Shown here piece by piece: positions 22,897-32,827 of a stretch of 64,000 nt of DNA. The stretch's first letter is position 1, and every line of letters begins with the position of its first letter. The notes beneath the pieces are model-generated. The model was given only the letters and a program-made list of their open reading frames with translations, was not told the origin of the DNA and searched no databases. Origin of the DNA: Streptococcus pyogenes. GTDB lineage: Bacteria; Bacillota; Bacilli; Lactobacillales; Streptococcaceae. The position numbers and the translations under genes were made by a program. The DNA lies in the NCBI RefSeq assembly GCF_002055535.1, contig NZ_LN831034.1, positions 1,240,001-1,304,000 of the forward strand. The letters are read 5' to 3'.

Positions 22897-23710
22897 GTTT
22901 CTCAAACTCCTTATGTGCCTTGGCAACAACTTTCTGAATCAAATGCGGGGCTAACGTTTCAGGTGTCTGTGACTTAGCAAGATGAGCTAAAAATTCGATA
23001 TTGCCATGACCACCCTGAATAGGAGAAAAATCAAGTCCCTTAACTGTAAATCCGTAACCTGAGGCAAAATCCATGACCTTTTGAATCACTTTTTCATGAA
23101 TCTGTTTGTCCTTGACGATGCCTTTTTTACCAATCTGCTCGCGCCCAGCTTCAAATTGCGGTTTAATGAGAGCAATAACCTGTCCCTGATCTGACAAAAC
23201 GTTATGCAGGGCTGGCAAAATCAAGCTGAGAGAAATAAAGGACACATCAATACTGGCAAATACAGGCTGTCCCTCATTAAAGTCTTCTGGCTGAGCATAA
23301 CGAAAGTTATACTGTTCCATACTTCTTACTCGTGGATCTTGTCTGAGTTTCCATACCAACTGGTTAGTCCCAACGTCGACGGCATAGACTAGTTTGGCCC
23401 CATCTTGTAACATAACATCGGTAAAACCACCTGTTGAAGCGCCAATATCAATCCCAATTTGATTAGCAACTGATACACCAAAAACGTGCAGCCCCTTTTC
23501 CAGTTTTAATCCACCACGACTGACGTATTTGAGTTTTTCACCTTTAAGTTTTAACTCAGTCCCATCGTCAATTTTGTCACCTGGCTTGTCATAGCGTTGG
23601 CCATTAATCACAGAGACCACTAAGCCTGCCATGACACCACGCTTAGCTTGCTCTCTGGTCTCAAATAATCCTTGCTTATAGGCTAACACATCTACTCTTT
23701 CTTTAGGCAT
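22883..23710 (-). CDS. tlyA: TlyA-family rRNA methyltransferase / hemolysin A homologue
   Basis: A 275-residue protein. Residues 1-60 are an S4 RNA-binding domain (KERVDVLAYKQGLFETREQA) and residues 80-245 a FtsJ-like methyltransferase (GIDIGASTGGFTDVMLQDGA, LIKPQFEAGRE). TlyA enzymes 2'-O-methylate ribosomal RNA. It overlaps ispA by eight bases and argR by fourteen. Confidence 0.92.
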   Translation of the reverse strand: MPKERVDVLAYKQGLFETREQAKRGVMAGLVVSVINGQRYDKPGDKIDDGTELKLKGEKLKYVSRGGLKLEKGLHVFGVSVANQIGIDIGASTGGFTDVMLQDGAKLVYAVDVGTNQLVWKLRQDPRVRSMEQYNFRYAQPEDFNEGQPVFASIDVSFISLSLILPALHNVLSDQGQVIALIKPQFEAGREQIGKKGIVKDKQIHEKVIQKVMDFASGYGFTVKGLDFSPIQGGHGNIEFLAHLAKSQTPETLAPHLIQKVVAKAHKEFEKHEKE

Positions 23711-24575
23711 TAAGTCGTAACCCTTCTATCAGTTTTGTAATTATTTGAGGCTTAAAGCCTACATCGCTTTCTAGTGTCTGAAAAATCGTCAAAGCCTGAT
23801 CTAAACTCTCTGTCAGCAGTTGGTAAGAGGCTTCTAACCCCAGTAAACTTGGATAAGTAGCTTTTTCTGCGAATAAGTCCTTTTTAGGCGTTTTTCCAAG
23901 ATCTTCAAAGCTAGCTGTCACGTCTAAAATATCATCCCTAATCTGAAAGGCGTGCCCGATGAGCATTCCCGCTTGCTCTAGTTGTTGACGAACAGTCATA
24001 GCCTGTTCTGTTATAAGAGCTGCTGCTTTAAAAGGAAAAGCTAATAATTTTCCGGTTTTATTGAGGTGAATCAGTGACAACTGAGGAAGACTTAATGCTT
24101 GATTTTCCCCTTTCATATCTAACATCTGACCACCAACCATGCCAAAAGTTCCTGAAGCTAGGGAAAGTTCTTGGATTAAGGCTACTTTAACCTCACTATT
24201 TAATTCAGCTTGAGCTATTAACCCAAAGGGGTCTAAAAATAAGCTGTCTCCCGCCAAAATGGCCGTGGCTTCTCCAAATTGTTTGTGATTGGTCAGTCTG
24301 CCACGTCGGTAATCATCATTATCCATGGCTGGCAAATCATCGTGAATCAGACTTCCTGTATGAATCATTTCAAGAGCTGCAGCCAAATCAAAATGAGCAT
24401 TCTGTAACGATACCCCAAATCCCTCAATCATCTCTAATAAGATAAGTGGGCGAATGCGCTTGCCACCACTGTCAACAGAATACAAGATAGCATCAATCAA
24501 CTCTTCAGATACACCGTTACTAGTCGTCTTATAGTAGCGACGAATGGCTTCGTCAATTCTAGCTAATTTGTCCAT
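23703..24575 (-). CDS. ispA: Farnesyl/geranyl diphosphate synthase
   Basis: A 290-residue trans-isoprenyl diphosphate synthase. The first aspartate-rich motif is DDLPAMDNDD and the second is DDILDVTA, with GGKRIRP near the N-terminus. It makes C15 diphosphate for undecaprenyl carrier lipid. The start overlaps the xseB stop by one base. Confidence 0.95.
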   Translation of the reverse strand: MDKLARIDEAIRRYYKTTSNGVSEELIDAILYSVDSGGKRIRPLILLEMIEGFGVSLQNAHFDLAAALEMIHTGSLIHDDLPAMDNDDYRRGRLTNHKQFGEATAILAGDSLFLDPFGLIAQAELNSEVKVALIQELSLASGTFGMVGGQMLDMKGENQALSLPQLSLIHLNKTGKLLAFPFKAAALITEQAMTVRQQLEQAGMLIGHAFQIRDDILDVTASFEDLGKTPKKDLFAEKATYPSLLGLEASYQLLTESLDQALTIFQTLESDVGFKPQIITKLIEGLRLNA

Positions 24576-24790
24576 TAATCATCCATATCTACTTCTGTGC
24601 CATCAGCTTGCATCACTTTGACGAGTGTTTTTTCTGCCGCTTGTAAGGTCTTTTGAAGTTCTTTTGAGAGAAGCATTCCTTTTTGAAATTCTGAAATAGC
24701 TTCTTCCAAAGGGACATCCCCATTTTCAAGTTTGTTCACAATAGTCTCTAAATCTTGTAAATTTTCTTCAAATGTTTTCGTTTTTGACAT
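24575..24790 (-). CDS. xseB: Exodeoxyribonuclease VII small subunit
   Basis: A 71-residue helical protein of the XseB family ([33 protein letters not shown]). It binds the large subunit XseA, whose gene it overlaps by 23 bases. Length and motif are standard. Confidence 0.95.
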
Positions 24791-26108
24791 CTTTTACCTC
24801 TACATCTAATTGTCCATCACGCATCTTAATGGTTAACTGATCACCCTTTGTTATCTGACTTACAGAGGCTACCAGTGCTTGATTTTTTTCAATCATTGCA
24901 TAACCACGGGCGATAATTCGGCTGGCATCCAGTGATAGCAAAGCATCCTGTGCTTTTTCAAAGCGAGCCAGCTGACTATCATATTGACTAGCCATATTAG
25001 CCATCAGTAAACGCTTAGCGGTAGCAACACGGTCTTGGTATCGCTCGATTTTTGTCTGTAATTGACTATTGGCCAAGGCATGGTCCAACTGAACCTTGTT
25101 TTCTTTGGCGGAACTCAGACGATCTTTCATCGTATTCATCAGGGTCATGCTAAGGCGATCAATTTTTTGCAGGTAGGCATCATATAATCGTTCTGGTTGC
25201 CTAAAAATAACAGATTGCGAGAGTTTATCCACCCACTCTTGCCGTTGCTTAATCCGCCTCAAGCAGGCCTGATAGGAACGATTTTGCCGCTCTACTATCC
25301 AAGACATAAGATCTGTTTTTGTAATAGGCGTTGCTAACTCTGCTGCTGCTGTTGGTGTGGCTGCTCTGCGATCTGCCACAAAATCCGCTAAAGTCGTGTC
25401 TGTTTCATGACCCACACTCGAAATCACTGGAAGTTGCGATTCAAAGATAGCCTGAACCACTATTTCCTCGTTGAAGGCCCAAAGGTCTTCTATCGAGCCA
25501 CCTCCACGGCCGACAATGAGCAAGTCCAAATCCTCTCTTTGATTGGCTCTTCGAATATTAGCCACTACTTCTTGGGCGGCTCCATCACCTTGTACTTTAG
25601 TTGGGAATAATAAAATCTCAACCCCTGGAAAACGCCGTGAAACGGTTGTGATAATATCTCGAATCACAGCACCACTAGGACTTGTAATGACCCCAATTTT
25701 TGATACAAACTGTGGCAAGGGCTGCTTGTGTTTTTGCTCAAAATAACCTTCTGCCGTTAATTTTTTCTTTAATTGTTCAAACTGCAAAGCCAAGGCACCT
25801 ATACCATCTGGCTCTGCCTTTTCAATCACGATAGAGTAAGAGCCACTAGGTTCATAAAGTTGGACTCGCCCAATTACATTAATTTTCATGCCTTCTTCTA
25901 GGTCGAATCCTAGTTTTTTATAGACTCCTGCCCACATGGTGGCTTGAATCACAGCACTTTCATCTTTTAAGGAAAAATATTGATGAGTTGGTCGTTTTCG
26001 AAAATTGGACACTTGACCAGTCAGATAAACCCGTTCCAAATAAGGGTCACGGTCAAATTTTAATTTTAAATATTTCGTCAAATGAGTGACGGTTAAATAA
26101 TCTGCCAT
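24768..26108 (-). CDS. xseA: Exodeoxyribonuclease VII large subunit
   Basis: A 446-residue nuclease subunit. It has an OB-fold (1-100), the catalytic core with [25 protein letters not shown] and [17 protein letters not shown], and a long C-terminal coiled coil. ATG 26108 follows AAAGGTGG; a GTG at 26123 is the alternative. First gene of the repair/isoprenoid operon. Confidence 0.95.
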
Positions 26109-26200
26109 CAAGCCACCTTTCACTTAGTTGGACCTGACATAGTCCCTTTGCATACTAATGCAATTATACCATTTTTCTGAATAAATAGTGAGCAGAAAAA

Positions 26201-26226
26201 CAAAAAAGGAAGCCATTGCTGACTTC
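26201..26226 (-). terminator. Terminator after folD
   Basis: On the - strand GAAGTC-AGCAAT-GGCTTC followed by TTTTTTG. Confidence 0.65.
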
Positions 26227-26260
26227 TTATATTCTCTTATGTTGAATTGTCTAATTATAA

Positions 26261-27115
26261 CTATTTATGAGTACTACGGAGAGCAGATTGATAAGTTTGC
26301 TCTAGCAACATAGCAATCGTCATAGGACCGACACCTCCTGGTACAGGGGTGATTTTCGCTGCAACTTCTGCCACCTCATCAAAGGCCACATCTCCAATTA
26401 GCTTGCCATTATCATCACGGTTCATTCCCACATCAATCACTATCGCACCATCTTTTATATATTGTTTTGTTATGAAATGACCTTGTCCGATTGCCACAAT
26501 CAACACATCTGCACAGCGACATACTTCTTCTAATTGACGTGTTCTTGAATGTGTCAACGTGACTGTTGCATTTTTGTCCAGTAAGAGCTGTGCCATTGGT
26601 TTTCCAACGATATTCGATCTGCCAATAATGACGGCATGTTTACCTTCAAGGTTAACATTATATTCTCGAAGCAATTCCATAATCCCTGATGGAGTACAAG
26701 GAACCATCAAGGGACGTCCTGACCAAAGGTGACCTGTATTCATCGGGTGAAAACCATCCACATCTTTTTTGGGATCAATGGCGAGAATAATTTTTTTATC
26801 ATTAATATGATTTGGCAGGGGTAGCTGCACTAAAATACCATGAATAGTGTTATCTGCATTGTAACGTTCGATTACTGCAATAAGCTCTTCTTGACAAATG
26901 AATTCTGATAATCTAACGGTCTCACTTTTAAAACCTACAGTAAGAGCTGCACGCTCTTTATTACGGACATACACCTGACTAGCAGGATCATCACCTACAA
27001 GAATAACGGCTAAGCCTGGTACAATTCCTTTTTTTTGTTTTAGATTGTTGACTTTAGCTGCTAACTCTTGTTGCATCTTTTGAGCTAAGGCTTTACCATC
27101 AATTAGTTCTGTCAT
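26261..27115 (-). CDS. folD: Methylenetetrahydrofolate dehydrogenase/cyclohydrolase FolD
   Basis: A 284-residue bifunctional enzyme of one-carbon metabolism. Conserved blocks are [56 protein letters not shown] and [14 protein letters not shown] 27115 has GGGAG six bases upstream. It is transcribed alone, with a terminator at 26201-26226. Confidence 0.97.
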   Translation of the reverse strand: MTELIDGKALAQKMQQELAAKVNNLKQKKGIVPGLAVILVGDDPASQVYVRNKERAALTVGFKSETVRLSEFICQEELIAVIERYNADNTIHGILVQLPLPNHINDKKIILAIDPKKDVDGFHPMNTGHLWSGRPLMVPCTPSGIMELLREYNVNLEGKHAVIIGRSNIVGKPMAQLLLDKNATVTLTHSRTRQLEEVCRCADVLIVAIGQGHFITKQYIKDGAIVIDVGMNRDDNGKLIGDVAFDEVAEVAAKITPVPGGVGPMTIAMLLEQTYQSALRSTHK

Positions 27116-27322
27116 TGACATCTCCCTTTAATTTCATTTTTCTATTATAACAAAAAAATAGATGCCTGTTCTTTATACTCTTACTTATTTTTTAGTATTG
27201 GTTTGAGTCGATTAAATTGATTAGTGGCACCTACAAGAAAAAGAAGGTGCCTAAAAGTCTCACCTCCTTTTGTAGTTGTTTATATGGAAAAATAGTGTAA
27301 AAGTGTTATCCATTTTTGATGT

Positions 27323-29026
27323 TTAATTAACCTGATTTATTTTTGTGCGACACGCTGCTTCAATAGCATCTAATTTTGTTGCACTATTTTCTTGTGTTTG
27401 GCCAATAGTATATAAATAAAATTTTATTTTAGGCTCTGTTCCTGATGGTCTAAGTGCATACCAAGAACCATCATCCAAATAAAATTTGAGACAGTTTTGC
27501 TTTGGAAAATCTTGATAGCCATCAATAAAATCAATTGTCTTGTCTAACGCCATCTCTGCAACACTAGCTATTGGTGTCTGTCTGAAATCTTCCATTATCC
27601 TCGCAATGCGTTTTTGTCCTTCTATCCCCTCAAGCTCCAAGGCAATTTGACGTTCATTATAATACCCAAATGTCGCATAAATAGTCTGCAAAACATCTAG
27701 TAAATTCTGCCCTTTTTTCTTGTAGTAAGCTGCCATTTCTACAATCATCATAGAGGCGCTAACAGCGTCTTTGTCACGAACAAAAGTGCCATAGCAAAAA
27801 CCAATACTTTCTTCATAACCAAACAGGTAGTTTTTTTGTTTCGTCACATCATATTCGTTTGCCTTGCCACAAATATTCTTAAAACCAGTCAATGTTTCAA
27901 CGGTTTCAATACCATAATGGCTAGCAATAGCCCGTGACAAGTCTCCTGTTACAATGGATTTCACTAAAACAGGATTAGCCGGTAAATTGCCTAAGTCAAA
28001 TCGTTGTGAAAAGATATAGTAAGATAAAAGCGCTCCGATTTTATTGCCATTGAGAAAAACATAGTCACCGACTGCATTTTTAACTTCTAAAGCCACACGG
28101 TCACAATCTGGATCAGTTGCAATCAAAATATCAGCATCAACTGCCTTACCTAATTTTTCTGAATATGCAAAAGTTTTAGGGACTTCGGGATTAGGATAGC
28201 CAACTGTTGTAAAATCAGGATCGGGCATTTCCTGCTCAGGTACCACATAAACATTTTCAAAACCGCGGCGTCTTAAAACCTCACGCACTGGTAGATTCCC
28301 AACACCATTTAAAGGGGTATAGACTACTCGGACTGACTTATCAATGTCAGTATCATTAATCGTTAAACCAAGCACTTCTTTTTTATATGCTTCTTCAATA
28401 CTCTCATCAATATAAGTAACAAGTCCACTGTCCAGAGCCTTTTCAAAAGGCATTTGTTTGATTTCCTGATACTGAGTTAGTGCAGCCATGTGTTGTGCAA
28501 TTTGATCCGCAATGTCATCCAAAATTTGAGAACCTTCTTGCCAATAAGCTTTGTAACCATTGTAAGCTTGGGGATTGTGACTAGCCGTAATCATAACACC
28601 AGAAATACATCCCAAAGCACGAATAGCGTACGAACACATTGGTGTTGGCCGAATCCCTTTATAAAGGTACGCCTTAATACCGTTAGCTGCCATAATAGAG
28701 CATGTTAATTCTGCAAATGTTCTAGATTGATAGCGAACATCATAACTAACCGCAATGCCCTTTTTAACCGCTTCAGGTCCATGATCAATAATAGTATTAG
28801 CTAAAGCTTGTGCTGCCTTACCAACCATATAGGTATTCATGCGATTGGTGCCTGCTCCAAGTTTTCCTCTTAGCCCTGCTGTTCCAAATTCAAGTGTTTT
28901 GTAAAAACGATCTTGAATCTCAGCCTCATTGTCTTTTATGGCTGCTAAATCTGCTTTAATATCATCACTAAGATCATTATTGTGCAACCATTCTTGATAT
29001 ACCTCGTTGTAAGTCATATTACTCAT
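27323..29026 (-). CDS. pgm: Phosphoglucomutase/phosphomannomutase (alpha-PGM)
   Basis: A 567-residue alpha-D-phosphohexomutase interconverting glucose-6- and glucose-1-phosphate for wall and capsule precursors. The active-site serine is in MITASHNPQAYNGYK, metal binding in ATDPDCDRVAL, sugar binding in FGYEESIGF, and phosphate binding in RPSGTEPKIK. Length is standard. No operon partner is evident. Confidence 0.95.
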   Translation of the reverse strand: MSNMTYNEVYQEWLHNNDLSDDIKADLAAIKDNEAEIQDRFYKTLEFGTAGLRGKLGAGTNRMNTYMVGKAAQALANTIIDHGPEAVKKGIAVSYDVRYQSRTFAELTCSIMAANGIKAYLYKGIRPTPMCSYAIRALGCISGVMITASHNPQAYNGYKAYWQEGSQILDDIADQIAQHMAALTQYQEIKQMPFEKALDSGLVTYIDESIEEAYKKEVLGLTINDTDIDKSVRVVYTPLNGVGNLPVREVLRRRGFENVYVVPEQEMPDPDFTTVGYPNPEVPKTFAYSEKLGKAVDADILIATDPDCDRVALEVKNAVGDYVFLNGNKIGALLSYYIFSQRFDLGNLPANPVLVKSIVTGDLSRAIASHYGIETVETLTGFKNICGKANEYDVTKQKNYLFGYEESIGFCYGTFVRDKDAVSASMMIVEMAAYYKKKGQNLLDVLQTIYATFGYYNERQIALELEGIEGQKRIARIMEDFRQTPIASVAEMALDKTIDFIDGYQDFPKQNCLKFYLDDGSWYALRPSGTEPKIKFYLYTIGQTQENSATKLDAIEAACRTKINQVN

Positions 29027-29194
29027 CCTATTCTAAGACCAAATGGTAAAAATCAGCTCCAAAACAAGAAATCGCTTTCTCTAAGGGAGACAACTGAATA
29101 GTATCAAATAATCTAAATAAAGTCAACTTATTTTTTAAATTAAATAATCTTAATTCATGATAACTTTTTGTTTAAACTCTTATAATGAGAACAG

Positions 29195-30604
29195 TCATTC
29201 TATTTTTGCTTTTTCTTTTGCCCACTCATACTTTGCAATAGCTTGTTCACGTTGTTTAGCATGATCGACAATTGGTTGAGGATAGTCTGTGCCAATAATA
29301 CAGGACACACTCTCTTGAAGGTTTTTTGGCATCTTCCACGGTTCGTGGAGATACTTCTCTGGAACGTGTTCTAGTTGAGGCAAATACGCTTTAATAAACT
29401 CGCCTTTAGGATCAAAGCGCTTACCTTGAGTAACAGGATTAAATATTCTAAAATAAGGAACAGCATCTGTTCCAGTGGAAGCAGCCCACTGCCATCCTCC
29501 GATATTACTGGCAGCATCATAATCAATTAGTTGTTGTTGAAAATACTGCTCTCCTAAACGCCAATCACATAAAAGATCTTTAGTTAAAAAAGAAGCTACT
29601 ATCATTCGTAAACGATTATGCATCCATCCTGTCTTTTGTAACTGAAGCATTGCAGCATCGACAATAGGGTAACCCGTTTTACCTTCTTTCCACAACTGAA
29701 ACCAGTCAGGATTATTAACCCATTCGATTTGAGAAAAGGCTTTTTGGATAGGCTGAGTTTTCTGATCAGGATAAGCCACATAGACCATATTGTAAAAGTC
29801 TCTCCAAGCTAATTCTTTTAAAAAAGTAGCTTGCCCTAGACTATTTGGTGCTTGACGCACAGCGTGATATACCGTGCGAATGCCAATAGCTCCTATTCTT
29901 AAAAAAGGAGACAACCGACTCGTCCCTAGCTGCGCTGGAAAATCTCGATTAGCGTGATAAGCTGCTAATTGGTCTTGAATAAATCGATTTAGTTGTTTTG
30001 ACGCTTCATCAAAAGTTGCAACATCCTGATATTTTTCATCTTTAAAACTCTCAACAGTCCTTAAAACATCATCTGGTGTCTCAAGATTTAACCACCTGCC
30101 TTGCGATAGTTCTACTTTAATAGGAGTCTCTTTCGGATAATTTTGCCAAATCCTATAGTAGGGCGTAAAAACTTTATAAGGCTGACCTGATTGGTTAATG
30201 ATCTCTTGACTACCATGTAAATAGTGATCTTGGTAGGTATGAACAGCAATCCCATTTTTTTTGAAAAATTGTGCTGCTTTTTGATCACGTAAACGACCAT
30301 ATCCAGATTCATCATAGTTAAAATACACATCTGTCCAGTCTTTTAATTGTGTCAATAATTGCTCAAAACAGGTCATTAAGTCTCCATACATTAGATATAA
30401 GTCAATACCTTCACATTTTAATAACTTTCTAAAAGCCAAAACGCTAGTAATAAAACTAGATTGATTCCGACTATGTAGCAGATTTAATTGCTCCTTGTTA
30501 AATTGAAACACACATAAGGTTGGTGATTGACTAGCAATAGCATGAGCTAAAGCTTTTTGATCATCAATCCTTAAATCTCTACGAAACCACATCACTGAAA
30601 CCAT
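29195..30604 (-). CDS. phr: Deoxyribodipyrimidine photolyase
   Basis: A 469-residue light-dependent cyclobutane-dimer repair enzyme. It has the N-terminal photolyase domain (VMWFRRDLRIDDQKAL), then the FAD domain with GTSRLSPFLRIGAIGIR, KELAWRDFY, GYPIVDAAMLQLQKTGWMHN, and the C-terminal WQWAASTGTDA. ATG 30604 with AAAGGG is chosen; the frame extends to 30637. Confidence 0.95.
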   Translation of the reverse strand: MVSVMWFRRDLRIDDQKALAHAIASQSPTLCVFQFNKEQLNLLHSRNQSSFITSVLAFRKLLKCEGIDLYLMYGDLMTCFEQLLTQLKDWTDVYFNYDESGYGRLRDQKAAQFFKKNGIAVHTYQDHYLHGSQEIINQSGQPYKVFTPYYRIWQNYPKETPIKVELSQGRWLNLETPDDVLRTVESFKDEKYQDVATFDEASKQLNRFIQDQLAAYHANRDFPAQLGTSRLSPFLRIGAIGIRTVYHAVRQAPNSLGQATFLKELAWRDFYNMVYVAYPDQKTQPIQKAFSQIEWVNNPDWFQLWKEGKTGYPIVDAAMLQLQKTGWMHNRLRMIVASFLTKDLLCDWRLGEQYFQQQLIDYDAASNIGGWQWAASTGTDAVPYFRIFNPVTQGKRFDPKGEFIKAYLPQLEHVPEKYLHEPWKMPKNLQESVSCIIGTDYPQPIVDHAKQREQAIAKYEWAKEKAKIE

Positions 30605-30700
30605 AACAGATCCCTTTCTTCTATGCAAATAATGCAACTATTTCTTTTTATTTTAACAAAAAGAAAAGTAATCTCCTATAAAATGCCTTAGCAAATTATA

Positions 30701-30733
30701 AAAGGAAGTCCTAAATCATTTAGGACTTCCTTT
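30701..30733. terminator. Bidirectional terminator
   Basis: A perfect hairpin AGGAAGTCCTAAAT...ATTTAGGACTTCCT with A and T runs on both sides, between phr and the ABC transporter genes. Confidence 0.85.
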
Positions 30734-30752
30734 TATAATTCATAGAACAGAT

Positions 30753-31487
30753 TTATAATACTCTACTCAAAAAATCTTTTGTACGTTCTTCTTTAGTCAG
30801 ATCAAAAAGTTGGTTAGGACTTCCTTCTTCCACAATAACGCCGCCATCCATAAACATCACACGGTCTGCGACTTCTTTAGCAAAGCCCATTTCATGAGTC
30901 ACAATAACCATAGTCATCCCAGATTTAGCCAAATCTTGCATGACAGCCAAGACCTCACCCACCATTTCTGGGTCTAGAGCTGAAGTTGGTTCATCAAAGA
31001 GTAAAACATCTGGATCCATAGCCAGTCCACGCGCAATCGCAATCCGCTGCTGTTGCCCACCAGAAAGACTAGCAGGATAAGCCTTGGCTTTTTCTGATAA
31101 TCCAACTTTGTCCAACAAGCTCAAGGCTGTTTTGTCAGCCTCTGCTTTAGCCATTCCCTTAGTTTTGATTGGCGATAAAGTGATATTTTCTAAAATAGTC
31201 ATATTGGGAAAGAGGTTAAACTGCTGGAAAACCATTCCCATTTTTTCACGCATGCTGAAAATATCATTCTTCTTATCGGTAATATCAATCCCCTCAAACC
31301 TAATCTGTCCCTTAGTTGGTACTTCCAAAAGATTCATGGTTCGAAGTAAGGTCGATTTTCCAGAACCAGAAGGGCCAATAATCACCACAACCTCTCCTGG
31401 CATAATGTCTAAATCAATTCCCTTAAGCACTTCATTGTGCCCATAATACTTGTGCAAGTCTTTAATTGAAATAATAGCCTCAGTCAT
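30753..31487 (-). CDS. Polar amino-acid ABC transporter ATP-binding protein
   Basis: A 244-residue ATPase of the GlnQ/HisP group. Walker [14 protein letters not shown]-loop FQQFNLFPN, signature [16 protein letters not shown], Walker [14 protein letters not shown] and the H-loop THEMGFA are intact. ATG 31487 overlaps the permease stop (TGATG) and has GGAGG. Substrate is probably glutamine, glutamate or histidine; no binding-protein gene is adjacent. Confidence 0.92.
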   Translation of the reverse strand: MTEAIISIKDLHKYYGHNEVLKGIDLDIMPGEVVVIIGPSGSGKSTLLRTMNLLEVPTKGQIRFEGIDITDKKNDIFSMREKMGMVFQQFNLFPNMTILENITLSPIKTKGMAKAEADKTALSLLDKVGLSEKAKAYPASLSGGQQQRIAIARGLAMDPDVLLFDEPTSALDPEMVGEVLAVMQDLAKSGMTMVIVTHEMGFAKEVADRVMFMDGGVIVEEGSPNQLFDLTKEERTKDFLSRVL

Positions 31488-32173
31488 CAATGATTACCTC
31501 CTTGCGCCATGTGACGTTCTAAGACTGCCAATAACTGTGCCATCACTGTTGTGACCATTAAGTAGTAAAAAGCAGCCACCAGTAAAGGGGAAATTGGAGA
31601 ATAAGTAGCCGTTACCACCGATTGGGCACCATTCCAAAGTTCCATCACTCCAATGGTTTGTAAAAGAGCACTATCCTTAATAATGGTAATAAATTCATTT
31701 CCTAAGGCTGGCAAAATATTTTTAAAGGCCTGAGGCAAAATCACATAACGCATGGCATTTTGAGGACGAATACCTAGTGAATAAGCTGCTTCTAATTGCC
31801 CTTTTGGTACAGCCTCAATACCTGCTCTAACAATTTCTGAAATATAAGCACCGCTATTCAATGAAATGATAATAATTCCAGGAAGTAGTCTTGAAAAGTC
31901 CAAGTCTAAAACCCCAAAACCAATAGTAGGCATATTGTTAAAATGCATCCAAGCAAAGGCAATCATGATTTGAACCACCATAGGTGTTCCCCGAAAGATC
32001 CAAACGTAAAGATTAACGACCCAGGTCAACGGCTTCACATGACTACGCTTAATCAGGGTTACCAAGACACCAATAAGGGTTCCAAAAAAGACAACGCTGA
32101 CTGAAATCATAATGGTGACAAGTACACCGTAGTTAAAGTAGGCCCAGTATTTGGGCAAAAATGACAAATCCAT
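31487..32173 (-). CDS. Polar amino-acid ABC transporter permease
   Basis: A 228-residue HisM/GlnP-type permease with about five membrane segments and the EAA loop ([22 protein letters not shown]). It is co-translated with the ATPase. The usual extracellular substrate-binding protein is not fused or adjacent, so it must be encoded elsewhere or shared. Confidence 0.9.
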   Translation of the reverse strand: MDLSFLPKYWAYFNYGVLVTIMISVSVVFFGTLIGVLVTLIKRSHVKPLTWVVNLYVWIFRGTPMVVQIMIAFAWMHFNNMPTIGFGVLDLDFSRLLPGIIIISLNSGAYISEIVRAGIEAVPKGQLEAAYSLGIRPQNAMRYVILPQAFKNILPALGNEFITIIKDSALLQTIGVMELWNGAQSVVTATYSPISPLLVAAFYYLMVTTVMAQLLAVLERHMAQGGNH

Positions 32174-32258
32174 TTATATCTCCTCATAAGTCCTAGGTTC
32201 ATTACAATAAAGATAATTATACCATCTGATGAATATTAATACAATACTTTTTGACAAT

Positions 32259-32281
32259 AAAAAAACCTGCCTCAGGCAAGT
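32259..32281 (-). terminator. Terminator after the DUF1797 gene
   Basis: On the - strand CTTGCC-TGA-GGCAGG followed by seven T. Its sequence resembles the inner part of the hairpin at 15484-15525 in the prophage. Confidence 0.7.
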
Positions 32282-32299
32282 CTCTTTACTATGTCAAGC

Positions 32300-32530
32300 T
32301 TAATATAATAAATCGTAGATTTCCATTGCAATCAAGTCAATGCTATCAAAGGAATATGACTCACGCGCTTCAACATCACGCAATGTGAAAACAGGTCCAT
32401 TTTCAGGATCATTTGAAAAGGCAACTTCTGCAACAACAACACCATCGCGTTCAAAATTTCGCTTGAGATTACCGCCATCTGTCACCATCAACTCCAAACG
32501 ATTGATGATTCTCACCAAATGTGATTCCAT
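32300..32530 (-). CDS. DUF1797 (YkuJ-like) protein
   Basis: A 76-residue acidic protein of the YkuJ/DUF1797 family, recognisable by SHLVRIINRLELMVTDGG and SNDPENGPVFTLRDVE. Small, cytosolic, function unknown. It is monocistronic with a terminator at 32259-32281. Confidence 0.82.
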   Translation of the reverse strand: MESHLVRIINRLELMVTDGGNLKRNFERDGVVVAEVAFSNDPENGPVFTLRDVEARESYSFDSIDLIAMEIYDLLY

Positions 32531-32730
32531 TTCGTTTCTCCTATTCGTTTTTTATCCCTCTTATTTTAACACAAAACAAGGGAAACTAACAAGGAAAGTA
32601 ATATATTTATTGATATTTTACTTTTTTTACTCTTTTCAATGATTTTAAACATTTGCTCATTGGAAACTTAATAAAGTTACTCTGTCATGTTACTCTCTAA
32701 AAGCTAACGCTAAAGCGATAAACTTTTTAC

Positions 32731-32787
32731 TTGATTTCCCAAGCCGTGGTGCTATAATATGAATATAAAGTTTGACCATTTTTGACT
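32731..32787 (+). promoter_or_regulatory. clpE promoter and CtsR operator
   Basis: TTGATT (32731-32736), 16-bp spacer, TATAAT (32753-32758). At 32771-32787 TTTGACC-ATT-TTTGACT is a CtsR heptad repeat on the complementary strand of the consensus (GGTCAAA, three bases, GGTCAAA). A further TTTGACT half-site follows at about 32795. Confidence 0.85.
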
Positions 32788-32827
32788 AAATGACTTTGAC
32801 TTTTAGATAAACCCTCGGAGGTATATT

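Noticed and set aside
27228..27256. Hairpin GGCACC...GGTGCC after the phosphoglucomutase gene as terminator
   Set aside because: No T-run follows it on the - strand.
30753..32173. Truncated ABC transporter operon
   Set aside because: Both genes are intact; a distant binding protein is common for this class.
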